Positions 23,249 to 35,377 of a DNA stretch of 64,000 nt are shown here, one piece after another. A model generated the notes under the pieces. That model did not search any database and was not told the origin of the DNA. It saw only the letters and a list, made by a program, of their open reading frames with translations. This DNA comes from Triticum aestivum (taxonomy: Eukaryota > Streptophyta > Magnoliopsida > Poales > Poaceae), in NCBI RefSeq assembly GCF_018294505.1, contig NC_057807.1:273029369-273093368 (forward strand), read 5' to 3'. Each line of letters opens with the position of its first letter. The first letter of the stretch is position 1. A program made the translations under genes and the position numbers.

Positions 23249-23427
23249 CTTCCACCTGGGGTCCTGGCGTGGCCGCTTTTGATCATCGGCAAGCTCCTCG
23301 ACGTCGTAGGGAAGCTGCCGCATGGATTCCTAGGGCGCCTCGCCGAACAGTACGGCCTGCTGATGACACATCGGCTGGGCACGATCGTCGTGAACGTTGC
23401 CTCCTCCGCGGCCATGGCCCGAGATGG
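23249..23427 (+). pseudogene. Cytochrome P450 N-terminal fragment (CYP76-like) inside Helitron
   Basis: An open stretch reads LPPGVLAWPLLIIGKLLDVV, then LPHGFLGRLAEQYGLLM, then HRLGTIVVNVASSAAMARD. This matches the plant P450 start: proline-rich hinge (LPPGP.PWP.IGN), helix A (LA..YGPLM.LRLG) and the start of the beta-sheet (VV.SS...A+). No heme-binding region follows, and after AMARD the frame diverges into GC-rich sequence up to about 23720 with no P450 similarity I can see. A gene fragment, not a gene; most likely captured by the Helitron. Confidence 0.65.
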
Positions 23428-24415
23428 ACGCCGAACACTTGTTGTCGTCCATGCGGCCTCACGTGGACGTGTTGCAGCCGCAGTTGCGGGACGCGGTCCT
23501 CGGCGTGCTCCGCGGCTTCCGGCCTGCCCGTGGAGGCCGGCCATCGTCGGCCACCCGGCGTTCGCGTCCATGATGGACCTGCAGTGGCGCGTCATGTTGT
23601 CTGCAGCCGCTGGGGACATGGACGCACGCGGCGTGGCCGCGGGCGAACAACGCTACGTGTGTGCCCGCGGCTTGGAGCCCCTGCCGGTTCGAGATCCACA
23701 CTGGTCTTTTCACCGCCGTTGAAGTGCTCCCTGCTGCCAATCCGCCCTCCTCCACCACTATCTCCTCGGCAAAGGGGCCGCTCCATCCATCGGTGCCTAG
23801 AAGGAAGCGACCATGTCATCTTTCTCCCTCTCAATCCTTCTTTCTGTTGTTTGTGCATGGGACATTCAATAAACACACGATAGCACGGAGGTCTCTGCAC
23901 GAGAGCACGACAGCGGGTTCAGATAAGCACTCTTGCCTCTGTCATGTCCCTCGCTCAATGTGCTCCTCATGTATTTGTTGTCTCCAGCGGCCGCTATAGG
24001 GCACGCGTGGCAAGAAGGGTTGAGGTAGCGGGGTCGGTTGCCGAAGGGGGTGCGGCGGCTGAAGGTCGACGACAAGCGGAAGGGCACACACGGGTGATGG
24101 ACTGAGTCTACCCCACAATCTCTATCCCCGATCTTGTCTCGCGTCTCTCGGCTAGGGCTGAACGGCGCATCGTCAGCTGGCCTTTGTGGCAGAAGTGTAG
24201 AACCAGCCATCTTCCCAGGGCTAAGAAGGTTTAAGTTGGGTATTCAGCGGTGGCGCGTGTATGTGCACCGGGAACGAGTCAGATGTTCTACACAGTTGTA
24301 GTTTGTTGCTTCTCCCTGGTACTGCCGGTTAAACATGTGCAATTTCCAGAATGTGTTGAATAGCTCATGATGGATCTATGTGTGTGTTGAATCAATGCTT
24401 GTGTGGTGTTTGATA

Positions 24416-24496
24416 CTCCCTCCGTAAAGAAATATAAGAGCATATAGATCAATAAAGTAGTGATCTAAACGCTCTTATATTTGTTTACAAAGGAAG
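24416..24496. mobile_element. Stowaway-like MITE (81 bp) nested in the Helitron
   Basis: CTCCCTCCGTAAAGAAATAT with its near reverse complement, a central AGTGATCTAAA segment, and TA on both sides. Closely matches 15228-15308. Confidence 0.87.
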
Positions 24497-24819
24497 TACT
24501 TGAGTCATGGCCTTGTTCAGAAGTGGAGTTGTTTGATGCATTGCTGCTGGCGTGTTGTGTGCTCGATGCACTTTCAAAGAAATATGTATTTGGTCTCTCA
24601 CTGGGCACAGTCAAGTGGCAATTACAAGCACACGGAAGATGATGTTCTACTTGATGCACTCTGCAAAAGAAAAGAAGGTTCATACACTTCGCAACAAAAA
24701 AAGGCCATTGGTCTGATATATGTACACGACATATGCAGCGGTATCGTGGAGAATGTGCTGTTGTGCTGATGTTTTGAGCTACTGTGCATTTTTTTAGCTA
24801 TCGTCCAGGAACTATAATC

Positions 24820-24893
24820 TATTGTGCAGAATATTTCTTCAGAAAATGTGTTATTGTGCAGAATATTTCTTCAGAGAATGTGTTATTGTGCAG
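24820..24893 (+). repeat. 32-bp tandem repeat, about 2.3 copies
   Basis: Unit TTGTGCAGAATATTTCTTCA plus GAAAATGTGTTA is repeated with a single change and followed by a partial third copy (TTGTGCAGAA). Confidence 0.85.
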
Positions 24894-26005
24894 AAACTAC
24901 ATCAAAGTCGTCAGACGAGAAGATCCGTGAACTCATCGCTCATCTACATCGGATTGGGTGATAGTATGTTGTATGTTTCTTGATCTGCGTGCTATCTCAA
25001 TGTATTTCTGTCAAGAAACACATTTTGATACTTTAGAGGCATGCCATATATCTCTAACAAGATTCAGGTATTATGGATATTGTATATATTCAGGTCCTTC
25101 GAACAGTCTTTTGTGCGTCGAAGATCGCGTTCAGCACAGACAAGATTCCACCCAGCCTCGGTGGTATGTGTGCTTCGATGTATTTTCATGTTATTTTCTT
25201 GGGCACTTGACAAACGCTTCACAAATTAAACTCCTGTTAACATACACAACTTTGTAAGATGCTTTTACCTGTCTATAATGTACTTGCAGTCTGACATACA
25301 TTGCCAATTTGTATTGTTTGTAAGCACAAGCAAAAATTATGTGTATCAATCGTATATTTTTCTGAAGCTACTAAATTTGACCTGTACTGAATTTTGCTGT
25401 AAATATAAATTCAAAATTCTATGAGATGCATCCCTTCCATTTGTCCCAGATATATAGAGGTTGATGCTCAATATTTTCTATCTGTAGTGCTTGTGGTTCT
25501 AAGCTACCTTATGATTCAAGACTACTTTGTTCTTTCTAATAGCTATCTAGATGTTTCTCTGTGTAGGCGACTTATAGTCGTGTTGTTATCAATTGATTCA
25601 GTACTAATGCATTGCTTACTCACTAAATATATATTTGTTTATTGTACTTCTTTTCTTATAAACTACTGTTCTCAACTGGAGACATGATTGTAAAGACCAT
25701 CCCTGTTGTAATCTCAAATGGAATAAACATATGTCTACCTTCTGTTGGTGTACATAGAAATTTGTCTTCTCTTTTATTAGCATACTTAGAATAGGCTACA
25801 CCAATATTTTTTGAATGTTTGGTTGTATACATCAACTAGATGCTTGTCATATCAATAATTGGCAACCTCGCTTTTAGTTTGAAGAGTCAATTCATTTCCC
25901 AAGCTTATATTTAATGCTCATCTTAGAGTTAAGAAAATGTATTCAGGTTAGTCGGTTCAGAAGGATTATGTTTTACTGTTTATGACTCTATTTACTTGAT
26001 GGTTC

Positions 26006-26386
26006 TTGACAGTTGATATTACGACCTATCAAATTGATGGTGAATTAGTTCATCAGGTTGACATCTTTAGCCATGGTACCAGCATTATTCCTAATGCTTC
26101 TTTTGTTTATGGTTTGAACTACTATTGCTTAGTTTTATTGCAGAGTGGCCATTATTCACCGCAACATGTGGTTGCCTTTATGGATGGGGAAGAATGCAAC
26201 TCTGCTAGGTGCCACACACGACATACAAGGCAGAAGCCGCCGTCGCCTCCATGGCTGCCAGAGTTGATTGGGTGTGCGGAAGGCGAAGTTGCGGTTAATG
26301 TCGACGACATGGACGGTGAGTGGTTGGCCAAGTGGAGGAGGATGGTCTTCGAGGATGCCAGGCAGGACCGCATTATTTGCTTCTAG
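26006..26386 (+). other. Unidentified open frame in Helitron interior
   Basis: A 126-codon open frame. Its C-terminal half (from SARCHTRHTRQKPPSPP to GEWLAKWRRMVFEDARQD) is GC-rich, unlike the AT-rich surroundings, so it may be a captured exon. The N-terminal half looks like intron-derived sequence. No family recognised. Confidence 0.25.
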
Positions 26387-27169
26387 CTGCTCAAGACTCA
26401 CCTCGCGCTCATGGCCATAGTAATGCTACATGCTTACATTTTGTGATTTTATTTCTCCTTGTCGAAGTGATGGATTTTCTGTGATGCCACCGATGATTGC
26501 TTCACAATGGTAAGACAACGTGATATATAGTATTGTCCCAGTTTTTCCCTTCAATGGGTAAAATTCAGTCCATGGTAGCACAACCTGAAACTCCAGTCAA
26601 TTTTTAGTTCAGATAAAATCCAGTTTACATAGTGCAAGTTTCAAATGATATTACATATTTTCATGTGTATTTTGTCATCTTTATAACCAAGAATCATCGG
26701 CCTATGGCACCTTCGTAAAAGTCAAAGGTCACGACAACAATGTTTGTGTTCCTTAGATGCACAAGCTTGTATCTTACAACTTTGATGAATTATGTCATTA
26801 GGTCACCTTATTTGGAAACCACTTATTTCCATTACCTCTACACATAGACTTGCATATCAATTTTTATTTATTTATTGGTGGCTACAGTAATGACCCGTTC
26901 ATAGGAACCAAATAGAAGGAAATAAGCTTGATATTTTCTTGATTGGAAATAATATACCTCATATTTAATTGAAATTGGATACAATGATGACAAATCTTAG
27001 GCAGAACATGGTATGAAGTTATGTCCGTGGTATAGGACAAATAGTGATAGTGATGCCTCTGATACAAGACAAACATCTATATACTATGGTTAAATAATGA
27101 TAGTGATAGAGTTATTATATTTCATATGTATTTTAGTTGAGACGTGCATTGCACGTGCACACTTACTAG

Positions 27170-28088
27170 TTTTAAAAAGGGGCAACGCAGCATATAAAAT
27201 TAGAAAGAAGAGGCGCCCATCAATCCTACTGGCTAGCTCCGTCCAAGTCCAGAAAGAATTTGTGCCCTCCCTGCCTGAAAGAACAGCCCAACAGATCATT
27301 CAACGATCTTATGCCAAATTGTAAATCACGCTAGAGCTATATCTCTCCTACTGCGACATGTAGCTCTGGCTCGCCACTGACGCCCGCAGGTATGAGCCGG
27401 CCCATTACTGTGTTTTGCTCGCTCCATCGTTGTTTTCGCTCACTTGGTTGGTTGATTTTTTTCTTCTTTTGCTGCACACTAGCTGGACATATCCGTTTTT
27501 TGGGGGTTTTATTCTTTCTTTTTTGTGTTTTGTATAGCTTTTGCTGGTTTTCTTTGATTCTGAGGCAAGACCGTCTTTTTTCTTTCTTTTTGCGTTTTCA
27601 CGGTTTTTATTGGTTTTCTTTGATTTTCATGGTTTATCTCTTTTTTCTTTACATTTTACATCGATTTTCTTCAGGGTTTTTCCCTTTCATTATTTTGAAT
27701 TGATTTTATTTGGTTTTCCTTTTTTCTTTTTTTCTTTTGTTTTTCCTTCATTTTTCTTTGCTCCTTCCTCAGTTTTCTTATATTATCTTCTCATTTTTTC
27801 AACACATGTCTATTCTTTTTGCATACACAATGTACATTTTTTTGTATATATCAGAAACCTTTTTTGTTCATATTTTTAAAATATAATATTATTTCTAAAA
27901 AAATATATGTAAATGACTACTTTTTTCCATACACGTCATACCGTTTACACATTTAGCATTTTTAAATACTACCTCTATTCCTAAATGTAAGGAACTGTAA
28001 AAACATCTTACATTTAGGAACACAGGTAGTGTGTGATTACCATTTTTTTAAATACAAGTATTGATGTCTACTTTTTTTATATGTGTAC
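27170..28088. repeat. T-rich degenerate repeat region
   Basis: From 27400 a long T-rich stretch (mostly TTTTC/TTTG words) that translates only into low-complexity Phe-rich frames. It then merges into a degenerate repeat whose motif (TATATATCAGAAAC followed by a T run) recurs to about 30600. Confidence 0.6.
27969..28029. mobile_element. Short Stowaway-like MITE (61 bp)
   Basis: CTACCTCTATTCCTAAATGT and ACATTTAGGAACACAGGTAG are inverted repeats around an 18-bp loop. Left border TA, right border TG. Confidence 0.7.
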
Positions 28089-29114
28089 CCTCATCAATGA
28101 CATGTACGTTAATGTTATGACAAGTGTTCGAACAAGTGATGTCAACACTAATGATTTCTCGATTAATATAGGACTGCATCAGGGGTCGGCTTTGAGCCCT
28201 TATCTTTTTTCCTTGGTGATGGATGAGGTCACAAGGGATATATAAGGAGATATTCCATGGTGTATGCTCTTTGCGGATGATGATGTGCTAGTTGATGATA
28301 ATCGACGGGGTAAATATGAAGTTAGAGTTATGGAGACAAACCTTGAAATCAAAAGGGTTTAGTCTTAGTAGAACTAAAACCGAGTACATGATGTGCGATT
28401 TCAGTACTACCAGGTGTGAGGAGAAGGAGGTTAGCCTTGATGGACGGGTGGTGCTTCCGAAGGACACCTTTTAATATTTGGGATCAATGCTGCAGGAGGG
28501 TGGGGGTATTGATGAAGATGTGAACCATCGAATCAAATCCGGAAAGATGAAATGGCACCAAGCTTCTAGCATTCTCCGTGACAAAAGAGTGCCACAAAAG
28601 TTAAAAGACAAGTTCTACAGAACGGCGGTTCGACCCGCAATGTTGTATGGCACTAAGTGTTGACCGACTAAAAGGTGACATGTTCAACAGTTAGGTGTGG
28701 CGGAGATGCGTATGTTGAGATGGATGTGTGGCCACACGAGGAATGATCGAGTCCAAAATGATGATATACAAGATAGAGTTCAGGTAGCACCAATTAAAGA
28801 GAAACTTGTCCAACATCATCTGAGATGGTTTGGTCGTATTCATCGCAGGCCTTCAGAAGCTCCAGTGCATAGCGGACGACTAAAACGTGCGGAGAATATC
28901 AAAAAAGGTTGGGGTGGACCGAAATCTACATGGGTGGAGTCCGCTAATAGAGACCTGAAGGATTGAAATATAACCAAAGAACTAGCTATGAACATGGGTG
29001 CATGAAAGAATGCTATCCATGTGCCAGAGCCATGAGTTCGTCGCGCCATCTTATGGGTTTCACATCTAGCCTACCCCAACTTGTGTGGGACTAAAAGGCT
29101 TTGTTGTTGTTGTA
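28089..29114 (+). pseudogene. 5'-truncated RTE-type LINE reverse transcriptase remnant
   Basis: Encodes the C-terminal part of a non-LTR reverse transcriptase. The fingers/palm motif GLHQGSALSPYLFSLVMDE is followed by [13 protein letters not shown] (palm FADD; the extra D reflects a frameshift), [20 protein letters not shown], and the thumb/tail region (MLRWMCGHTRNDRVQN, HHLRWFGRIHRRP). Breaks: TAA at 28243-28245, a frameshift near 28280-28310, TAA at 28472-28474, and TGA at 28661-28663. The 3' end is a TTG microsatellite (GGCTTTGTTGTTGTTGTA), typical of RTE-clade elements. Endonuclease and N-terminal RT are absent. It sits within the AT-rich repeat block. Dead copy. Confidence 0.88.
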
Positions 29115-30830
29115 CATTTTTTTTATACATCAGAAACATTTTATTATACACCTGAAAATAATACATGATTAATTTTCTTGAAAAAATATTTTGTCTATCT
29201 ACTTTTTTTCTTACATGGTGTACACTTTATGTACATATGTTTTAAGTTTTTAAAATACATGATTTACATATAACAAATAACGTCACGTACATGTTTTTTA
29301 AATGTGTGAATCTTTTTTTAAATCTTATAAATCAATAAATGTTTCTAAATATGTGTATTTGGCATATTTTAGGAAAATATAAATGGAAGTAAAAAACAAA
29401 GAAGAATGAACGAATAAAAATAGAGAACAAAGCGAACTAACCTGGAAGTTACTTGGGCCGGCTCCATTAGTAGCGAACACTGACGCATGCATACGCTTGG
29501 TCTAGCACTAAGCAGCGTATAGTTGCACCTTGTAAATTAACGTGAGAGCTATGTCTTGTTTATAGTGAGACGATAGTTGCTCTCGCCTGAAGGGATTTCG
29601 CTATTGCGTTTGAATCGGACCGTACAATTTTCTTCTCCTCTCTCGCTCGCTCGGATCAATCGATCAGCTGCTACTCCCTAACTCCTTAACCGGTTCGGAC
29701 AAGTTATATTGTGTTTTTTCTTTTCTTTTTTCCATTTTTCTTTACGGGTTTCGTTGGGTTTTCTATTTTTTATTGTTTTCCATTGGGTTTTTTACACGGT
29801 TCTTACCGGTTTCTTTGCGTTGATTATCTTTGGTTTTTTGTTTTATTCTTTCTTCGTAGATTTTCTTCGTTTATTTCTTGGGTTTCATTGAGTCTTTTCT
29901 TTTTTTTCTACTTTTTCCCACCTTTTTGTTTATTTTTTGTTTTCCTATGGTTTTCTTTGTTTCTGAGGCGTTTCTTTTGTTTCTTTATTTTCTTTTTTTT
30001 ATTTTCACTGCTCTTGTTCATTTCTTTTTCCTTTGACACACGTCTACATTTTGTATACATACCCATACATATTATATGTATATCAGGAAGATTTTGTTTG
30101 TACATGTTAACATTTTATAAATACATGATTACTATTTGTTTTCAAATTTATGTTTGATGACTACTTTTGTCATACACTTTTTACATATTTTATATATATC
30201 AGGAATATTTTTTAATACATGTTTAACATTTTCGAAGTATATTATTTAAAAAGGTTATACTCTACCAACATTTGAAATAAATACATTTATTTTTTACAAA
30301 TATATTCTAATTTTCATATATATGAGGAACATTTTTTTCGTACACGTTTAATAATTTTGAAATAGATAATTAACAGATTTTCAATTTATGTTTGATGACT
30401 ATTTTGTTATACACTTTGTACATACTTTGTATATATCAGGAACATATATTTATTCACGGGTGATTTTTTTTGCAATATGATGTTTACATTTATTTGATAC
30501 TCGATCGACATTTTTGAAAATCTATGTTTTTATTTTCATTTCTAAGACACGTTATATATTTTTGGTATACATCAGAAACATTTTTTATGCTTGTTTGACA
30601 TATTTTAAATAGATAATTAAATTATTTCTCAAATGCTTGATTAACATTTTTTTAAAATACCTGATCAGCTTTTTTCATACACATTCTTTGTTTTTGTATA
30701 CATTTTGTTATACATGATAAACATTTTTCTATACACATTTAACATTTGGCAAATGCTAGATTAACATTTTACGAATGTTTTATATAGAGTGGTTTTATAT
30801 ATACGGAAAACATGAAATAAAAACTAAAAA
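29115..30830. repeat. AT-rich degenerate tandem-like repeat, ~110-140 bp spacing
   Basis: A motif like TATATATCAGGAACATTTTT recurs near 29130, 30075, 30191, 30318, 30430 and 30570 (also near 27845), with degenerate sequence such as TACATGTTTAACATTTT between copies. A second T-rich pseudo-coding stretch lies at 29700-30040. No gene. Confidence 0.6.
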
Positions 30831-32480
30831 AGAGGTTGTGGCCTCCCGCGTGCTGGCCCGGCTCATTTGACGCTCCCCTTTATGTGAGGGTTCCTAAGTC
30901 TCGCTTTAAGCGAGACATATGGGCACTTTTAAATCGAGCCAGTATGAGGGGGTGGGGATGTGTCTTGCTTTTCGTTTCCTCTTTGGCGCTTAACTGCCAA
31001 ATGGCAATCTCGGTGTAGCGAGCGCCCAAGGAGGAAGTGTCGCTCTTTTAGATGGTTCGTCACATCTAAGACGTGTCTCTGTGCACCAGTTTTAGGAAGC
31101 TCACAAAAACTTTTGTATATATTTTTTATTTTACTTTGTTTTTGGCAGGTTTTAAAATTTTCTTTTACATATTTATTGTTTCCACTTATTTCGCATTTTT
31201 TAGAATTTTCAATTATGGGAACTTTTTAAAAATGATTTTTCTGAATTTGTGAATATTTTTTAATTTGTAAACTTTTTCGAAATCGTGATTTTTATTTCAA
31301 GTCAATTTTATTATGAATCTGCTAACTTTTTCCAAAACAATGAACATTTTTTAAATTCCTGAAAAAAATTCAAGTTCACATTGTTTTTTCCCAATTCACG
31401 AACATCTTTAAAATTCTCAAAAAATATAAATTCATGAACTTTTTCAAAAACTGAACTCACTAACTGTTTTTGAATCTGTGAAGTTTCTTCAAATCCATGA
31501 ACTTCTTTTAAAATATGTGGATTTTCTCAAATTCATGAAGATTTCATAAAATTAGCAAATTATTATGAAATCAACAAATATTTTTAAAATTTATGAACTT
31601 TTTTTTTGAATTTGTGAACATTTTTTAAAATTCTTAAAACATTGACCTTTTTGTTATAAGGACCGCAAACCACTGGTATCAAAATACTAGTGGTCTCTCC
31701 TTTAAACATGGACGCAGCCCTATTTTCATGCAACACATGCAAGATTGGTTTACAACAAGAAGTCTTTATCTATAAATTGAATATCTTCTCTCATTATATC
31801 ATCTTTCTTGATATTCACTCATGGATTTTTTTAGCATGCCTTAGCTTAATTCTTGAGTTGCAGAATGTCTCACCTTCAAATGTATTATAGATCTGTAATG
31901 TAAATAAACTATATTTGAAAGTCCTAACTATAAAATGAAAGTCTTGGTGATTCACTTGGAGAATCTTTCCCCGCAAAGGATGGCTTGGTGATCTACAATG
32001 AGATCCTTCTCCACATGGAGGTCTTGCTCCTCAAAGAGGAGATACAAGGAGAAAAGCTCTCTTCTAGTTCATCTAATATGCTTTGCTAACCCTAACACAT
32101 GAGAGAGGTACAAAATATTTAGGTGGCTTGAGGTAAGGGACGAGATTAGGGGTACAAGAGTAGTTTCCCAGCATTTCACGCTGGCAAAGCCCCTGGGCAC
32201 GAGGGTTATGTGGGCATGATACAAGGACCGTGTGCACATGGTAGTCAGTAGCTTCAGCGGAGGCCCATGGGCACGGGGGTCCTGGAGCCCGTGGCCAGGA
32301 GGTGTCTAGAAATTTTCTGGATAGCCCATGCACACGGGGTGTGGTGGCCCGTGCGCACAGGGTCCCCTGGGAGCTGCTCCAAGTCTTCATCTGCCACCTT
32401 GCGTGTATTCCCATGCTCCTTCCTCTCTCCTTCTTGATGCTAATCGTTGTACCTAATGACACAGAGTCTCCTTGTGAGGT
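30831..32480. other. Repeat-like DNA without recognised gene
   Basis: 30831-31110 is GC-richer and includes the small palindrome CTCGCTTTAAGCGAG. 31110-31650 is AT-rich with recurring GAACATTTTTT-type words. 32130-32460 holds several imperfect repeats of a GGCCCATGNGCACGGGG motif. None gives a convincing protein. Confidence 0.45.
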
Positions 32481-32481
32481 A

Positions 32482-32729
32482 ATCCCTCCGTTCCTTTATA
32501 TAAGGTGTATTTTTTTCAGAAGTCAACTGAGGCCATGTTTGACCGAGTTTTTAGTAAATATCCAGAATACAAAATTATATCATTTGATCCATCATGAAAA
32601 GTAGTTTCATATTTTATCTATTTGGTATTGCAGATGTTGTTAGTTTATTCTATAATCCTGGTCAAACATTCAAATGGTTGACTTTCACGGAAAACAATAC
32701 ACCTTATATTCTGGAACGGAGGGGGTGGT
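32482..32729. mobile_element. Stowaway-like MITE (~248 bp)
   Basis: Left end CCCTCCGTTCCTTTATATAA and right end CCTTATATTCTGGAACGGAG are imperfect inverted repeats with TA at the borders. Confidence 0.75.
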
Positions 32730-32734
32730 AGCTA

Positions 32735-33193
32735 AGTCTCATCTAAATGCTTAGGGAGTTCGACGAGGAGTGAGTTCACCTCACTTTCTATGGCACGCGC
32801 GCGAGCTCTTGTCAATGGTCCACTTGCGTTGTAGGTGTCGACGTTGAATCCATGGTGATGTCCATGGGTTGCCCCACACCACCTTGTGTAGTGTTTGGAC
32901 GCCGTTGTGGCCTTCGAGGTCCTTGACTCCACTAGCGGTTGCAAGCAGCAAGCCAGATGACCCAAGATGCTGCTAAAGAGATACGACAGTTGGGAGCCGT
33001 AGTTCAATGTGCACGGGGGTGTGGACCTGGCTTCGTTCTGACCTTTATTTTGTTCTGCTAGCGCTAGTCTAGTGCTAACACGTACTCGATCTGGTGGTAC
33101 AGCCGTGCCTAGGGGCTCGATTCTTTGATGGGTGCTATGTGGTGGATGTCGGGGTGGTGGCTCCATGGGGGTGGATCCATGAGATGGTTGCAA
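32735..33193 (-). pseudogene. Possible gypsy retrotransposon polyprotein C-terminal fragment
   Basis: The 153-codon minus-strand frame ends with GPLTRARARAIESEVNSLL, which resembles the C-terminal tail after the integrase domain in grass Ty3-gypsy polyproteins. The upstream part (HGHHHGFNVDTYNASG) fits loosely. No integrase core or LTR is visible next to it, so it is a fragment at best. Confidence 0.45.
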
Positions 33194-35239
33194 CGTGGCC
33201 AGATCTGCACCAGCTTGCGTTCATGTGAGATCACTCCCTCCCATCAATGATATTGAAGTGGATGTGACACTGACTCAAAGCAACGCGACATGTAGGACGA
33301 CGGTCCTCAACCTGCATTTGATGTCATCTCTAATGGTCTAGGTGGGTTTGATGCTCTCCTAGTGCCAGGATCCAATGATCGAGGCGTCATCCACTGGTAG
33401 CGAGGTTGTTGGCAGTGATGAGTTTGATGAAAAGTTTGCATATACTTCAGATGAAAACCCATGATCTTCTTCGTCTAGATCAGGCAATGTCGGCGTGCGA
33501 GCGTCGTGCCCTTGTTGAAGATGTTGACTCAATGCTTGGTCTCGGGAATGAAAATCCCATGTTCGATCTTCGGTTGGACTCGTCAACCTCTGCGCTCATA
33601 TGATGATCCCTTTTTGAAGGCTTTGTCTAGGAGTACCTTTTTCTTCTTCTTTTAATTCAGCATATGTCATAGGATTGTGGTAGGAGTGTGAAGATCCTAT
33701 CGTAAGGCAAATCCATGTTGGATGGCCTTGAGTTTTTGTTTTTGTTTTTGTAAGCCTTTTGTTTGTGCGGCATCAATGCTAGATTTTTCTTGTCATCGCT
33801 AACTATTCAATAAAAATGAATCTATGGCTTGCAAGACATGCATACACGTGTAGGATTGAGACGCGTGTGGACGGTCTGTGAAATGTGATAGATGATACGT
33901 AGCGCTGCCAAAGCAAGGAACACCAATGTATCAATGGCAAGGGAATGGAAGCGTGCAGCGTGGCAGGGGAACCAATGTCCAGCAACCCAACTTATGGATG
34001 TGCCCGAGGATCAAATAAAAAGAAAAACTTGTGGATGTGCAGAGGAGGAGAGGCAGTTGGGTACCAAAATGCATGATGCATTGCTCACCCACTCCTCTGA
34101 ATGTCTGTTCCTTAAATCTGCCATGGCTCCAAGGGTACACAGCAGAAAGGAAGGCTCCTCCTATCCTTTCCATATGAGCATGACGTGACACTTCAATGCC
34201 ATGCTAACATCAGGTCCACAAACTAGCTGCTCACAGACACCCATTCTGATTTTATTTTCCCATTGTTGCTCCATGATTGAAGAATATTCAGGACCATGGT
34301 ATGGCCGCATGGCATTGCTTGCATTGATGCACTTCCTTGGCCCCACTCAATCAGCTTACACAACTTTTTTTTGGTGAATACACAAAGCATGCTTATCTTT
34401 TCAGTGATAGAAGAAAATAAAATGAGTAGAATAAAGAGTACAACACATGACATAAACGCAGGATGCATGAGCATGAGATCTGGAGCAGGGAGACAAGGGA
34501 TGATCAACCCGAACAGGGGAAAGACACAACTAAACCCACCAAATCTAGAACTTAAGAGGCAGGCCGAACCAGCTTGACATCAAATATCCTCAAATCCAAT
34601 ACGGGGGACGCCATGAGCGAGCAAGATAGCGTCTTCAAAAAGAAAAACGACGTCATGACGCTATCGCCATCCGATCCAAAGAACTGGACCTAGGGTTTTC
34701 CCGATGCTCGAAGAGGGACACGGATAAATGCCATGTCAGCGCCTCCAAGAAGGAAAATGACACCCGCGAGTGCTGCCGCTGCCAGTCGGCAAGCCGAGCA
34801 AGGATTTCACCTGGCTTGAGTCCAAGCAATCCTGTAACCGCCAGATCAAATTCCAAAGAGGAGGAAATCAGCCCAACGGACGACCGCTACCTCAGAAGGG
34901 GAGTGGGAGTGGGCCTGCACCTATCGCCGCCGAAAAACACGAGCTTTGCATCTGACATGGTGTGTAGGTGGATGTGGTCAGGAAGACAACGGGGAAGAGA
35001 GCTGGCCAGGAGGGTCAGATGTCGATTGACGTCGCCGGCAAGCCAGGAATCGGAAGGGAACACAGTGGCGAGCCGTCGAAGATGGAGCCGCCAAAGCAAC
35101 AGCGAGCCGAAGCTGGAGGGGACGCAGCAATTGGAGCGCCTGGGCCGCAATCGCACCGTGAGAGACACTTTGCTCAATCGATAATCAAGCAGCAATTGCA
35201 TGAGCTTCCTAGTTTGTGTTTAGATCAATACTAGTTCAA
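33194..35239. other. No recognised gene; low-copy or old repeat DNA
   Basis: No coherent coding. 34600-35220 is GC-richer and carries imperfect repeats (GCGTCTTCAAAAAGAAAAACG against GCGCCTCCAAGAAGGAAAATG, with similar downstream context) that could be old transposon sequence. Confidence 0.4.
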
Positions 35240-35365
35240 TAGGGCGCCAAGCATTTGAGTGTTGTAATGTACAGAGAATAGATTTTATTTCTAGCCACTT
35301 CGTGGCCTGTCTAAACCTTCTTCTTAATCAATGAAATGGCAAATCTTTTGCCTTGTATAAAAAAA
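35240..35365 (+). mobile_element. Severely 5'-truncated LINE insertion (126 bp) with 12-bp target duplication
   Basis: The target duplicate ATACTAGTTCAA occurs at 35228-35239 and 35366-35377. Between them is a LINE-like 3' UTR tail (CTTAATCAATGAAATGGCAA, then CTTGTATAAAAAA) ending in an A-rich tract. This is the usual result of target-primed reverse transcription stopped early. Confidence 0.75.
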
Positions 35366-35377
35366 ATACTAGTTCAA

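Larger units (their letters stand above)
22874..27169 (+). mobile_element. Non-autonomous Helitron candidate (4.3 kb) with captured gene pieces
   Basis: 5' end TCTCTACTACTATTAAAAG (22874). At the 3' end a hairpin (ACGTGCATTGCACGT, 27142-27156) is followed by TTACTAG, ending at 27169 and then T. No terminal inverted repeats and no target duplication, as expected for rolling-circle elements. The 3' terminus nearly matches that at 3070-3105. The 5' flanking base is G rather than the usual A, which weakens the exact 5' boundary. No Rep/helicase coding seen. Inside are a P450 fragment (23249-23427), a MITE (24416-24496), a short tandem repeat (24820-24893) and an unidentified open frame (26006-26386). 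Confidence 0.6.

Noticed and set aside
23161..23619. Minus-strand frame over the P450 fragment
   Set aside because: Antisense shadow in GC-rich sequence. The plus strand shows the LPPG and RLAEQYG P450 pattern.
27392..27879. Phe-rich hydrophobic frames that look like membrane proteins
   Set aside because: Produced by T-rich low-complexity DNA; no start context, no conserved pattern, and several frames look alike. The same applies to 29711-30157.
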